A stretch of DNA of 48,112 bases from Candidatus Woesearchaeota archaeon. Lineage in GTDB: Archaea; Nanobdellota; Nanobdellia; Woesearchaeales; JAGVYU01. The DNA lies in contig JAGVYU010000012.1 in assembly GCA_018303105.1 (NCBI GenBank), forward strand, positions 1 to 48,112, written 5' to 3'. Positions 24,022-33,489 of the stretch are shown here, piece after piece (position 1 is the stretch's first letter; the number at the start of each line of letters is the position of its first letter). Both the position numbers and the translations under genes were made by a program. The notes below the pieces were generated by a model. That model had not been told where the DNA came from. It made no database searches and worked only from the letters and a program-made list of their open reading frames with translations.

Positions 24022-26184
24022 TGATACAATAGTAATAAATAGGGGCTCATACCGCATCTCAACCATCCCATTCCCATACACCATCATTAAATGGGGGGAA
24101 ACTTCATAAATCTTCGTTTCCTCCCCATTGACGTACGCTTTCCAGTATGGAAAATAGCTCATTTTGATGAGTATGGGGACTGAATGTTCTGCCTCAACGT
24201 TAAATCGTATATATTCTCGTTCTTTTTCAAGAACTGTAATGCTTTCATTCCCCACTCCAGTGTATTCAGGAAGTTTATCGCCCGTATGCACGTAAACCTT
24301 CGTCTCATTCGCATTGAGCCACCATGCATTCACCTTATCAGTCCAGTTTGATGATATCGTATCAGGCGTGTAATTGATCACATCAATAAGTGGGCTGTTT
24401 CCAATCACATAAGCAATATATTGAACAGATACATTCTTCGTGACCGTCTGATTCCATGATGGCAAAAATCCTTGTGCGATGATCTCGCCCGTGATACGCT
24501 GCGCTGGAGTGCCATTGAGCACGGGCGCATAATACGTGTCATACCGCTTAAGAAGCACCGAATCATTCGTATCGAATGATATAACTTCCTCCGTGGGAGT
24601 TTCATTTACAATATACTGAGCATAGCGATTGCCATAATAGTCAATGGAGAATGTGGTGGTATTGAGAAAAACGATGTACTTGGCCCCGCTTTGGATCGGA
24701 ACATATTGATCTTCCAAAATCCAAAAGCGCTGTGTGTCATTGAGCGAAAACACGGGATATGACACTTCGTATGGAACACGAGGCTCAACAGGACTTATGA
24801 TCGTGTTAATATTGAGCAATTGAGCCCGTGAGAGGATAAGTGACTGCTTTTCCTGAGCGGAGAGATTTCTCAGCGTATTCCAGGATAACCATATTCCCCA
24901 TTCATGCTCCCTTGGATCAACAAGTTTTCCGAACTCTTGGAAATATCTCCCGTTATTCGCCGATTCGACGAGTAAGCCAATTGATCCCTCATTCTGCACA
25001 TGCATAGGAAGAAGATGTCTAAGGCTGTGATGCCCTTGCAAATACTGAGGTAGGGAAACTGCATAATACCTTCCCTCAGGAAGCTCTATGTCTGGAATGT
25101 TGACTGGCTCCGGCCCATGAAGACTTATCGTCGAATAAAATATACTAGCGATGACTATTGCAATGATCCAATACAAGGCTAAAGCGTACTTGTGGGAGAG
25201 CGCTTTGACGAGAAAGAACGGCATGACTAAGTATGCCAGAAGCATGAGCCGGTACACATGCATAGGGATGCTCATGAGATTGCCTATGAGCACGAAAAAC
25301 AGGAGCACGAAGAAAAAGCTGATCAAGGGAAGAATTTCTTCATCCTGCTTTGTATGAATGAGCCATCCCATCAATGCCAGACATATAAGTATTATGCCTA
25401 TCGTGACCTTTGTTAGGGGGAGATAAATATACACAAAGTTCGATGCCCCGGCAGTCAAAAGAAACGGTATCACCCAGAACGCAGTGAGGCCAAATGTGAG
25501 GAAAACATGCTTGAGGGAAAAAATCACGTCTTCTTTCTTCCTTAGCATAATGATTGCGTATGCTGCAAATGCCAATGCCGCGATAAGCGCGATGTACACA
25601 TGCGTGAGCACAAGCAGCGCCATGAGCACGGAAACAAGAATAACCTTTTTCGTCTTAAATGCTTCGTGCAGCGCTCCGAGATAGAAGAAAAGGAGGGGTA
25701 ATGCAAGCGCATTCGTGACTAAGCCAACATTAAATGTTGAGACGAACGTGGCTCCCGGCGCATAATTCCCCGTCATATACCGATACGGTATAAAGAGTAC
25801 GGCTGTCATGAGCACCGATATTGCTACAGATTGCAATCCCGCATATTTGAATTTTCGCGCGCAATAATAGAAAGATAACGGTGTGATTAGAATCGCAATG
25901 CTCAGAACGAGCTTAAACGCTATTTCCAGTGGAAAGATGAAGCTCATCGCAGCCACAATCCACGAAAACAGTCCCGGATAGAACTGATGATGCGGATATC
26001 CTGCGTAAAACTCTGGATTCCAGCCCGTCATAGCAGGCCATAATTCTGTTTTGGTGAACCATGCGTCATATACATGCCCGGGCATGTCTGCGCTAAGCAA
26101 TGCGTTCTGGGTGAGGAAAGGAAAAGTGATGAATAAAAACAAAAATGACTCGATTCCCAATAAAAGCAAGAGATTAAGCTTCAT
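23905..26184 (-). CDS. Large GT-C-like/PTPS-related (PF10131-type) membrane protein
   Basis: DMPGHVYDAWFTKTELWPAMTGWNPEFYAGYPHHQFYPGLFSW, many TM helices, large extracytoplasmic C-terminal domain then a final TM. 117-bp 3' overlap with the Wzy_C gene. Confidence 0.75.
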   Translation of the reverse strand: MKLNLLLLLGIESFLFLFITFPFLTQNALLSADMPGHVYDAWFTKTELWPAMTGWNPEFYAGYPHHQFYPGLFSWIVAAMSFIFPLEIAFKLVLSIAILITPLSFYYCARKFKYAGLQSVAISVLMTAVLFIPYRYMTGNYAPGATFVSTFNVGLVTNALALPLLFFYLGALHEAFKTKKVILVSVLMALLVLTHVYIALIAALAFAAYAIIMLRKKEDVIFSLKHVFLTFGLTAFWVIPFLLTAGASNFVYIYLPLTKVTIGIILICLALMGWLIHTKQDEEILPLISFFFVLLFFVLIGNLMSIPMHVYRLMLLAYLVMPFFLVKALSHKYALALYWIIAIVIASIFYSTISLHGPEPVNIPDIELPEGRYYAVSLPQYLQGHHSLRHLLPMHVQNEGSIGLLVESANNGRYFQEFGKLVDPREHEWGIWLSWNTLRNLSAQEKQSLILSRAQLLNINTIISPVEPRVPYEVSYPVFSLNDTQRFWILEDQYVPIQSGAKYIVFLNTTTFSIDYYGNRYAQYIVNETPTEEVISFDTNDSVLLKRYDTYYAPVLNGTPAQRITGEIIAQGFLPSWNQTVTKNVSVQYIAYVIGNSPLIDVINYTPDTISSNWTDKVNAWWLNANETKVYVHTGDKLPEYTGVGNESITVLEKEREYIRFNVEAEHSVPILIKMSYFPYWKAYVNGEETKIYEVSPHLMMVYGNGMVEMRYEPLFITIVSLLLSLFCLFLVLSWTVQKSNKRPKRNNNKKLSDGIIKQ

Positions 26185-26231
26185 AAGAGAGCAAAAAGAA
26201 ATTCAATATATATACATTCTGGCTTTGCATA

Positions 26232-26501
26232 TCATATCGGCTGACCGGCACAAGCAACGTAGCATGTTGGGCTGTCCCTGCATTCCGGCTCTGAACTTAC
26301 TCTGGTGCATCCTCCACCGCCAACGCAATTAGTTCGCTCATTACCAATCGATCTGCATCCGGAGTTTCCATCCCAACACTGACCTGATGGGCACAGTAGA
26401 TTTTCATCTTCGGGCCCCTTTCCTGTTTTTGATACCGTACACCCCAGTGCAATCAGGATCAACGATGAAATCATAATAAACAGAACTGTCTTCATCTGCA
26501 T
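26232..26501 (-). CDS. Small Cys-rich secreted lipoprotein
   Basis: LILIALGC lipobox followed by 8 further Cys in about 68 residues. Confidence 0.6.
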   Translation of the reverse strand: MQMKTVLFIMISSLILIALGCTVSKTGKGPEDENLLCPSGQCWDGNSGCRSIGNERTNCVGGGGCTRVSSEPECRDSPTCYVACAGQPI

Positions 26502-26596
26502 TCAATCACCTCCTCTGTATCCTTTTTCCTTTGTTTATAAGCTTTTGGAAACGCACTGCGCAATCTTTATATATCAATGTCATTTTTATTTAACAT

Positions 26597-27133
26597 ATGT
26601 TAGATATTATTAACAATCTTAAGCCATTCTTTGAAGACAATTACCGGAAAATCAGCGTCAGAGAGTATGCGCGAATAATGCGCATTAGCGCGCCAACCGC
26701 ATCCAAGCATCTGGAAGCCTATCATAAAAACAATCTTTTGCAAAAGGAGCGCTTTCGTGCGTACATTTTCTATTTTGCTCAGAGGGATGAGCCAGTGTTT
26801 ATTCATTTATGCCGCATATATTGGTACCATAGGATTAAAAACGCAGGGATCATAAGGCATATTGAAGAAAAAGCGCTTGACCCCCTCATCATATTGTATG
26901 GATCTGCGTCAAAGGCAGAAATTTCTTCCGGTTCTGATGTAGATATTGCGGTCGTGAGGGTAGATGAGCCGATAAACCTTCAAAATTTTCGGAAATCGTT
27001 CGGTAGGGAGCTTCATGTTTTCAGTTTTAAGAGCGTAAGCGAAATTAAACACCCCTTCCTGTACAGCTTGACGAATGGATTCATATTGAGAGGTAATTGG
27101 TATGAGCTGGGAGGGAAAAAAGACAAAGGCTGA
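26597..27133 (+). CDS. wHTH plus minimal nucleotidyltransferase (MNT) domain protein
   Basis: N-terminal ISVREYARIMRISAPTASKHLEAY HTH; LYGSASKAEISSGSDVDIAVV nucleotidyltransferase motif. Confidence 0.82.
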   Translation: MLDIINNLKPFFEDNYRKISVREYARIMRISAPTASKHLEAYHKNNLLQKERFRAYIFYFAQRDEPVFIHLCRIYWYHRIKNAGIIRHIEEKALDPLIILYGSASKAEISSGSDVDIAVVRVDEPINLQNFRKSFGRELHVFSFKSVSEIKHPFLYSLTNGFILRGNWYELGGKKDKG

Positions 27134-27491
27134 TTTTAATAGGTACTCCTCTCTTAAAACAAGATATCTCGATCATTACCATTTCCAAAAGGATTCTCCA
27201 TTAACGGAGCAAAGTGCATCCACGAAAGTGTGCCTGGTTTATGACAGTATTAGGGCCGGCATTGAGGCGCTTACAGCACTCCATGGATATAGGGTTTATA
27301 CTCATGTTGGCTTGGTTGAGTTTATCAAACAAACGCTAAAGAATGACGCACTGGCGTCAAGATTTGACACATATAGGATCATTAGGAACCGAATCCAGTA
27401 TGATGGAAAGAATATCAGCGTTCAAAAAGCGGCGAAATTGATTGAAGACATGGAGGATTTTCTATATCACCTCGGTCATTTACTGCAATGA
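27102..27491 (+). CDS. HEPN-like domain protein, partner of MNT
   Basis: Helical 129-aa ORF overlapping the MNT gene by 32 bp; RIIRNRIQYDGKNIS at the HEPN Rx4-6H position, with Q-Y instead of H. Confidence 0.7.
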   Translation: MSWEGKKTKADFNRYSSLKTRYLDHYHFQKDSPLTEQSASTKVCLVYDSIRAGIEALTALHGYRVYTHVGLVEFIKQTLKNDALASRFDTYRIIRNRIQYDGKNISVQKAAKLIEDMEDFLYHLGHLLQ

Positions 27492-28417
27492 ATGCGCACC
27501 AGATTTTTATCATCCTAAGTACCTTGATTCTCAGTTCTTGCGCTCAGGAGTATATCCCTTCTACAGTTACCTTCTGCCAATCCGGAAACTGCACAACAAC
27601 TCTAACATCCGAGCTGAGTTCAGCCAAATCGACGCTCCACTGCGCTTTTTATGATCTTGACCTCCCTGAAATCATTGCGGTTTTGCAGAAAAAAAGCAAA
27701 ACAAATGACGTAAAACTGGTAATGGACCGGGATAATTACAATCCATCCATCCTCCCAAAGGACAAACTGCGCACAAACAAAGGCTCGCAGCTCATGCATA
27801 ATAAGTTCTGCGTCATAGACGGAAAAACCGTGACAACGGGTTCATTCAATCCAACGTACAATGACGCGTATGTGAATGATAATAATCTCGTCGTGTTTGA
27901 CTCCGCGGAAATGGCTTCAGTATACGAGACTGAGTTTGCTGAGCTTTGGCAGGGCAAGTTTGGAAAGGGGAACCGTTCGAAATCCTCTTTCGGTAACGTA
28001 AACGTATATTTCTGTCCCGAGGATCATTGCGCTGAACGTTTACGGAATGAGATAAAGAAAGCAAAATCAAACATTCAATTTATGGTCTTCTCATTCACAC
28101 ATTCGGGTGTCGGTAACGAGCTCATTCTCGCGCACGAGCGCGGAGTTGACGTGAGTGGTATTTTCGACAAGTCGCAAAACAGCAGATTTTCGCAGGCTAA
28201 ACGACTTAAAGCGCAAGGCATGGATATCAAGATTGAAGAAAACCCGGGAAAGCTCCATCATAAGGTGTTCATCATTGATGAAAAAACAGTAATCACGGGC
28301 TCATTCAATCCCTCCGAAAACGCGGATGAGCGGAATGACGAGAATATGGTGATTATCCGCGATCCTGTGATTGCATCGTTATTTTCCGATGAATATGAGC
28401 GTTTGAAAAAAACATAA
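27488..28417 (+). CDS. Secreted phospholipase D-like (PLDc) lipoprotein with two HKD motifs
   Basis: LILSSC lipobox; HNKFCVIDGKTVTTGSFNPT and HHKVFIIDEKTVITGSFNPSENADERNDEN. Confidence 0.88.
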   Translation: MNAHQIFIILSTLILSSCAQEYIPSTVTFCQSGNCTTTLTSELSSAKSTLHCAFYDLDLPEIIAVLQKKSKTNDVKLVMDRDNYNPSILPKDKLRTNKGSQLMHNKFCVIDGKTVTTGSFNPTYNDAYVNDNNLVVFDSAEMASVYETEFAELWQGKFGKGNRSKSSFGNVNVYFCPEDHCAERLRNEIKKAKSNIQFMVFSFTHSGVGNELILAHERGVDVSGIFDKSQNSRFSQAKRLKAQGMDIKIEENPGKLHHKVFIIDEKTVITGSFNPSENADERNDENMVIIRDPVIASLFSDEYERLKKT

Positions 28418-28449
28418 GGTTCTTATATCGCGCAACGTTTTCTAAAAAT

Positions 28450-29436
28450 ATGAAAAAATATGCGGCGTACGGCATCGGAAATGCCATGGTCGATATTATC
28501 ATTGAGCTCAGTGATGCTGATCTCAGTCAGCTCAACATTCCAAAAGGCTCAGCGAGAATTATTGAAGAATCTGAGTCCAAGAAATTCTTTGAGCGCTTTA
28601 AGAACCATCCAAAAAAAATAGTTTCTGGAGGAAGCACCGCAAATACATTTGCCGCGCTTGGACACTTAGGAATTCCGTGTCTGTACTGCGGTTGTGTCGG
28701 AAATGATGAGTTTGGAGACTTGTTCGAGAAGCAGCTTATTGATGAAGGGGTTACAGTGCGTCTTGCGAGATCGCAACACAACACGGGACACGTGTTCACA
28801 TTCGTGACGCCAGACGGGCAGCGTTCATTTGCTGGATGCTTTGGGGCAGCGCGCGAGATTCATAAAGGATTAGTAACAGAAGAAGATGTAGAACAATGTG
28901 CTGTCATCTACATCGAAGGCTATCTCCTTGAGCACGAGGCTGGCAGAGAAAGCGCGATTAAGGCTATGGATCTGGGAAAACGCTTTGGTGCAAAAACCGC
29001 GTTAGACATAGGTTCTCCTCATTTGATTGCTGCAATTCATCGTGATCTCAAAACGATTCTCAAGACGTATGTTGATATTCTTTTCCTTAATGAAGATGAA
29101 GCGAAGGAGTTTACTGGCCAAGAAGGAGATAATGCCGTGCAAATGCTTCGTCATCTTGTGAAACTCGTCATCTTAAAGCTCGGGGATAAAGGATCACTCG
29201 TATGCTCTGAAGACAGCTCTGTAAGTATTCCTTGTTTTTATGTCAAACCTCTTGACACGACAGGAGCTGGAGATTTGTTTGCGGCAGGATTCCTCTATGG
29301 CCTCGCAAAGGGCAAAACCCCCGAAAGAGCCGCACATATTGGCAGTTATGTCGCTTCAAAGATCGTTACGGTATTAGGCGGTAGGCTTGAGAAGAATATT
29401 AAAAACGATGTTGAAGAGTTTTTGAAAACGATTTAA
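28450..29436 (+). CDS. PfkB-family kinase, probably adenosine kinase-like
   Basis: GIGNAMVDIIIELSDADLSQLNIPKGSARII, SGGSTANTFAALGHLG, DTTGAGDLFAAGFLYGLAKG. Confidence 0.87.
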   Translation: MKKYAAYGIGNAMVDIIIELSDADLSQLNIPKGSARIIEESESKKFFERFKNHPKKIVSGGSTANTFAALGHLGIPCLYCGCVGNDEFGDLFEKQLIDEGVTVRLARSQHNTGHVFTFVTPDGQRSFAGCFGAAREIHKGLVTEEDVEQCAVIYIEGYLLEHEAGRESAIKAMDLGKRFGAKTALDIGSPHLIAAIHRDLKTILKTYVDILFLNEDEAKEFTGQEGDNAVQMLRHLVKLVILKLGDKGSLVCSEDSSVSIPCFYVKPLDTTGAGDLFAAGFLYGLAKGKTPERAAHIGSYVASKIVTVLGGRLEKNIKNDVEEFLKTI

Positions 29437-29906
29437 AGCTCTTCCTTCACCGTCGTCGTCACAACCATTGTCAATGTTTTCTTAATTTCGGCCTGCTTGC
29501 GCGCGCTGATAATATACTCATTAAACTCATTCACATCTTTAAATTTGAATTTGAGCAAGAGATCATATTCTCCAGTTATTCCAAACATTTCTTTGAGCCT
29601 ATGATCCTCTGTAAACGCTTTCGTGAGCTCTCCTTCCGTCGTCACAAGCATGAACACGATGAAATTCTCTCCAAACGCCTTGTTATTCACTTTTATCGTG
29701 AATTTCTCTATGACTCCAGAAGTCCTAAGCCTCTGGATCCTCTGATGCACCGTGCTGGGCCGAATGCCTGTTTTTTTGGCAATGTCACGGATGGGCATCC
29801 TGGAATCCGTTCGCAGTAAATTGAGAATGCTGTGGTCTTTTTCGTCCAGAGTGACGTCTAAAGCCCACCCCCCCGTTCGCTTTCCGGGGTTTCCTTGTCG
29901 TCTCAT
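29433..29906 (-). CDS. Lrp/AsnC-family transcriptional regulator
   Basis: LDEKDHSILNLLRTDSRMPIRDIAKKTGIRPSTVHQRIQRLRTSGVIEKFTIKV plus RAM-like C-terminus. Exact start uncertain. Confidence 0.9.
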   Translation of the reverse strand: MRRQGNPGKRTGGWALDVTLDEKDHSILNLLRTDSRMPIRDIAKKTGIRPSTVHQRIQRLRTSGVIEKFTIKVNNKAFGENFIVFMLVTTEGELTKAFTEDHRLKEMFGITGEYDLLLKFKFKDVNEFNEYIISARKQAEIKKTLTMVVTTTVKEEL

Positions 29907-30069
29907 AAAATAAAAATAAGAACTCCCTGAAAAACAGAAATGAGCACGCCGAAGTCAATAGTGAAGTTGGGGGTTGATTTTCAGAGAGCTCCAAAAGTCG
30001 GCGCTCATAGGGTTGTCCTGTTTAAGAAATATTTAAATGTTTCGTTATTTGTCCAAAAATAGCCATTTT

Positions 30070-30088
30070 TATTGGAAATTTTCCAATA
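30070..30088. promoter_or_regulatory. Candidate operator: perfect 19-nt palindrome upstream of the SAH hydrolase TATA box
   Basis: TATTGGAAA-T-TTTCCAATA (9-bp arms), about 12 bp before GTATATAAAATATC. Confidence 0.65.
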
Positions 30089-30141
30089 TTAACGCCAGAA
30101 TGTATATAAAATATCCACAATTACGCATCGACGGTGATATT

Positions 30142-31545
30142 ATGAGTCATGATTCCAAGGTTGCCGACATAAAATTAGCAGAATTCGGAAGAAAGGAGAT
30201 TGAGATTGCCGAGCATGAGATGCCGGGCTTAATGGCTCTCCGGGAAAAATACGGAAAGCAAAAACCGCTCGCTGGCGCAAGAATCACAGGATCATTGCAT
30301 ATGACGATTCAGACTGCTGTTCTTATTGAAACATTGACGGCGTTAGGGGCGCAAGTCCGCTGGGCTTCATGCAACATCTACTCGACGCAGGATCAGGCAG
30401 CAGCTGCCATTGCGCAGGCAGGAATTCCTGTATTTGCTTATAAAGGAGAATCTTTGAAAGAGTACTGGAAGTTCACCTTAAAAGCGCTTGACTTTGGAGG
30501 GAAAGGTCCATTGCTCATCGTTGATGATGGCGGAGACGCAACCTTAATGATCCATAAGGGGGTTGAGATAGAAAAAAATCCTGAACTCCTTGACAAGGAA
30601 TATAGCAAAGAGAGTGAGGACTATCGCGAGCTCATGGCCTGCCTCAAAGTGCAGTACGCGAAGGATAACACATTCTGGACGAGGATGGCGAAGGAAGTCA
30701 AAGGCGTTTCAGAGGAAACGACAACGGGCGTGCATCGCCTGTATCAGATGATGGACAAAGGTGAGCTAATCTTCCCCGCCATTAATGTTAATGACTCCGT
30801 CACAAAGTCAAAATTCGACAATCTGTATGGCTGCAGGGAATCGCTTGCGGACGGCTTGAAGCGAGCGATGGATGTCATGATCGCCGGAAAAACCGTCGTT
30901 GTTGCGGGCTATGGCGATGTGGGTAAAGGCTGCGCGCAGAGCATGAGGGGATTTGGAGCCCGCGTTATCATCTCTGAAATCGATCCCATTAACGCTCTGC
31001 AGGCGGTCATGGAGGGATATGAAGTAAAACCCATTGATGAAGTTATCAAAGAGGCTCATATTTTTGTCAGCGCGACGGGCAACTGCGATGTCATCACGAT
31101 TGACCACATGAAAACCATGCAGGACCAGGCAATCGTGTGCAACATTGGCCATTTCGACACCGAGATTCAGGTGGACGCGCTGAAAAAATTCCCGGGCATA
31201 AAAAAAGTCAATATCAAGCCGCAGGTGGACAAATATGTGTTTCCGGATGGGCACGCAATTTTCCTGCTTGCTGACGGCAGATTATGTAATTTAGGATGCG
31301 CCACAGGCCATCCGAGCTTTGTCATGTCAACATCGTTTACAAACCAAGTCCTCGCGCAATTAGATCTCTGGCAGAATAAGCATGAAGTTGGGGTTTATGT
31401 CATGCCAAAAAAACTTGATGAAGAAGTTGCAAGGCTGCATTTGGACAAGCTCGGAGTAAAGCTAACAAAGCTTACAAAGAAACAGTCAGACTATCTGGGA
31501 ATCAAACAGGAAGGTCCGTTTAAGGCGGAGCAGTATAGGTACTAG
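30142..31545 (+). CDS. ahcY: S-adenosyl-L-homocysteine hydrolase
   Basis: [107 protein letters not shown]. Confidence 0.96.
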   Translation: MSHDSKVADIKLAEFGRKEIEIAEHEMPGLMALREKYGKQKPLAGARITGSLHMTIQTAVLIETLTALGAQVRWASCNIYSTQDQAAAAIAQAGIPVFAYKGESLKEYWKFTLKALDFGGKGPLLIVDDGGDATLMIHKGVEIEKNPELLDKEYSKESEDYRELMACLKVQYAKDNTFWTRMAKEVKGVSEETTTGVHRLYQMMDKGELIFPAINVNDSVTKSKFDNLYGCRESLADGLKRAMDVMIAGKTVVVAGYGDVGKGCAQSMRGFGARVIISEIDPINALQAVMEGYEVKPIDEVIKEAHIFVSATGNCDVITIDHMKTMQDQAIVCNIGHFDTEIQVDALKKFPGIKKVNIKPQVDKYVFPDGHAIFLLADGRLCNLGCATGHPSFVMSTSFTNQVLAQLDLWQNKHEVGVYVMPKKLDEEVARLHLDKLGVKLTKLTKKQSDYLGIKQEGPFKAEQYRY

Positions 31546-31765
31546 AAAAGACATACTGCATTGAATGAACTGCCAAAATACTGATTAAAATAACCAGCGA
31601 TTACTTTCCTTTGGTAAAGGAGAGAGATATCGGACTTTCCTTTCTACGAGTAAATATCATTTCCATTGGTAATGTAACTTCTTGTATATTAGTAATGAAT
31701 ATGGTTGGTATCTTTAAAAGAGTTGGAAGATTCAAATGTGAGCCTATTCTAAAAAAAAGAAAAAA

Positions 31766-32590
31766 TTATGCCGTGCAACATGTGAACCTCAGCACACTCG
31801 GATCCGTCTTCAATTTGCAGGCAGACAGCTCGGTGAATTGCCTCCCATTATCGCCCCAACGGGTTAGAGCTGCAATACATGTCTTTTGAATCTTGGCACA
31901 TAGTTGACCCGCCGTGGTAAGACCATTGCTATCTTGAGGAATAACGCCAAAAATCGAATCAGATCTGCAAACAATTTTACCATTTTGATAGCTGCAAAGT
32001 GTATCCATGCTGTACATATCGCATTGCGCCAGCATATTAAGCACATCCTGCTTTGTCAATCCACTTCCTCCCCCAATCGGCTGTCCATATTGTGTAATCG
32101 GTCCTTTGACGTCTAGACCGCCAATGATTTGAGTCTTATCAGTGGGTGACGACAGTGTAACAATGCCCAGATCATCTGTGTAGAATTTTCCATAGATTCC
32201 AGGACTCTTTCGGTTTTGGAGAATAATCGTTCCCGGGATTGTAACGGTTTCTGCTGCTGGACGAATGACTAATCCGCCGGAGCTATCCATCGTTATGCTT
32301 GACTTTTCGTTCAACCCATAACGCGCAAAGCTCAAGTCAGACCCATAAATCTTTAGTGCACCATTCCTAGTAAGCGTTGCACTCTCTTTTCCAGATGAAA
32401 GATCTTGAAATCTCCACCCCAGCGAATCGCCCTGTATACGCAATTTGGCATCTTGCCACTCAACATAACCGCCACTCGCTAGCACCGCTCCTTGTTGTGT
32501 TATAATGGCCGCTTCGCCTGTTTTTTGCGCGTTGCACGCCGCAAGCATCAAGACAGCAATTCCTAATAAAACAAACGCAGAAATTCTCAT
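31766..32590 (-). CDS. Predicted surface lipoprotein with beta-rich, tail-fibre-like region and Cys-containing C-terminus
   Basis: LMLAACNAQ lipobox; NGALKIYG / SSGGLVIRP / GGLDVKGPITQYG repeats typical of beta-rich shafts. Confidence 0.65.
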   Translation of the reverse strand: MRISAFVLLGIAVLMLAACNAQKTGEAAIITQQGAVLASGGYVEWQDAKLRIQGDSLGWRFQDLSSGKESATLTRNGALKIYGSDLSFARYGLNEKSSITMDSSGGLVIRPAAETVTIPGTIILQNRKSPGIYGKFYTDDLGIVTLSSPTDKTQIIGGLDVKGPITQYGQPIGGGSGLTKQDVLNMLAQCDMYSMDTLCSYQNGKIVCRSDSIFGVIPQDSNGLTTAGQLCAKIQKTCIAALTRWGDNGRQFTELSACKLKTDPSVLRFTCCTA

Positions 32591-32677
32591 TGTATCACCT
32601 TTTTTTTGAAATGGAGTTAATGATCATTCCAAAGGGTATTCGTATTTAAACATTTCGGAGATGGAAACAACAAAGAA

Positions 32678-33400
32678 CTAAAACACCACAACCTCGTTCG
32701 GATCAACGACAATGCCCTTTTGAGTAATATGCATCGCGTATGTCTTGTTCGGAATATGCGTTCCCCGCATCTTGAGAATTTCTATAGCACGCCTGCGCAG
32801 TCCGCGTATTTTAACATGGTACATCGCAATAATTGAGTCAACCTCAAACTCAACATTCGACTCGAGAAAATCCTGGTCGATGTGGCGTTCCTGCGCCGTT
32901 AACAATGCGGTCACATCCCACTTGTTCAGCATTTCAAATAAAGCCAACGCCGCTTCCTTCTTCGCAAGCTCGTCCTGGTACAGCAAGGCAAACGAAGTAA
33001 CGCTATCTATCACAATCCTTTTCGCTTTTGATTTCTCGATCAGCGTGTCAATCATGCCTCCTCCTTCCGTAATAACTTTTTTCACCTGCTCCGGGCTATA
33101 TTCGAGGAACATGAACATGCCTTCCTTCTCAAGCTTCGCGAGATCCCATCCGAACACGATCATGTCCTCGTAAATTTTCTCTTTGTGCTCCTCAAACGTG
33201 ATGTAGATTCCGGGCTCTTTATGGTTCATGATGCCCTCGAGAAGAAACTGGATGGCAAAGATTGTTTTGCCGGAACCCGCAGACCCCGCAAGCATATTCA
33301 CGGATCCCCTTTTTAAGCCACCTTCAACGAGCTTGTCAAATCCAGGAATTCCCACTGGAACGCGCGCGGTCTCCACCTTTTTCTTGACCATAAGCGTGTC
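32678..33400 (-). CDS. KaiC-like RecA-superfamily ATPase
   Basis: VPVGIPGFDKLVEGGLKRGSVNMLAGSAGSGKTIFAIQFLLEG, RIVIDSVTSF. Start chosen among in-frame Mets (33400 or 33388). Confidence 0.88.
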   Translation of the reverse strand, partial: DTLMVKKKVETARVPVGIPGFDKLVEGGLKRGSVNMLAGSAGSGKTIFAIQFLLEGIMNHKEPGIYITFEEHKEKIYEDMIVFGWDLAKLEKEGMFMFLEYSPEQVKKVITEGGGMIDTLIEKSKAKRIVIDSVTSFALLYQDELAKKEAALALFEMLNKWDVTALLTAQERHIDQDFLESNVEFEVDSIIAMYHVKIRGLRRRAIEILKMRGTHIPNKTYAMHITQKGIVVDPNEVVVF

Positions 33401-33489
33401 CATAAAAAGAGGGTATAAAAAGGTTGTGAAATGCTCTGGGAGAAATCCAAATCGCAAACTATTTAAGCAGCTTAATGATTGAGGCTAGA

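Noticed and set aside
31611-31889. 92-aa plus-strand ORF after ahcY
   Set aside because: Basic, unstructured-looking and antisense to the lipoprotein gene end; no support.
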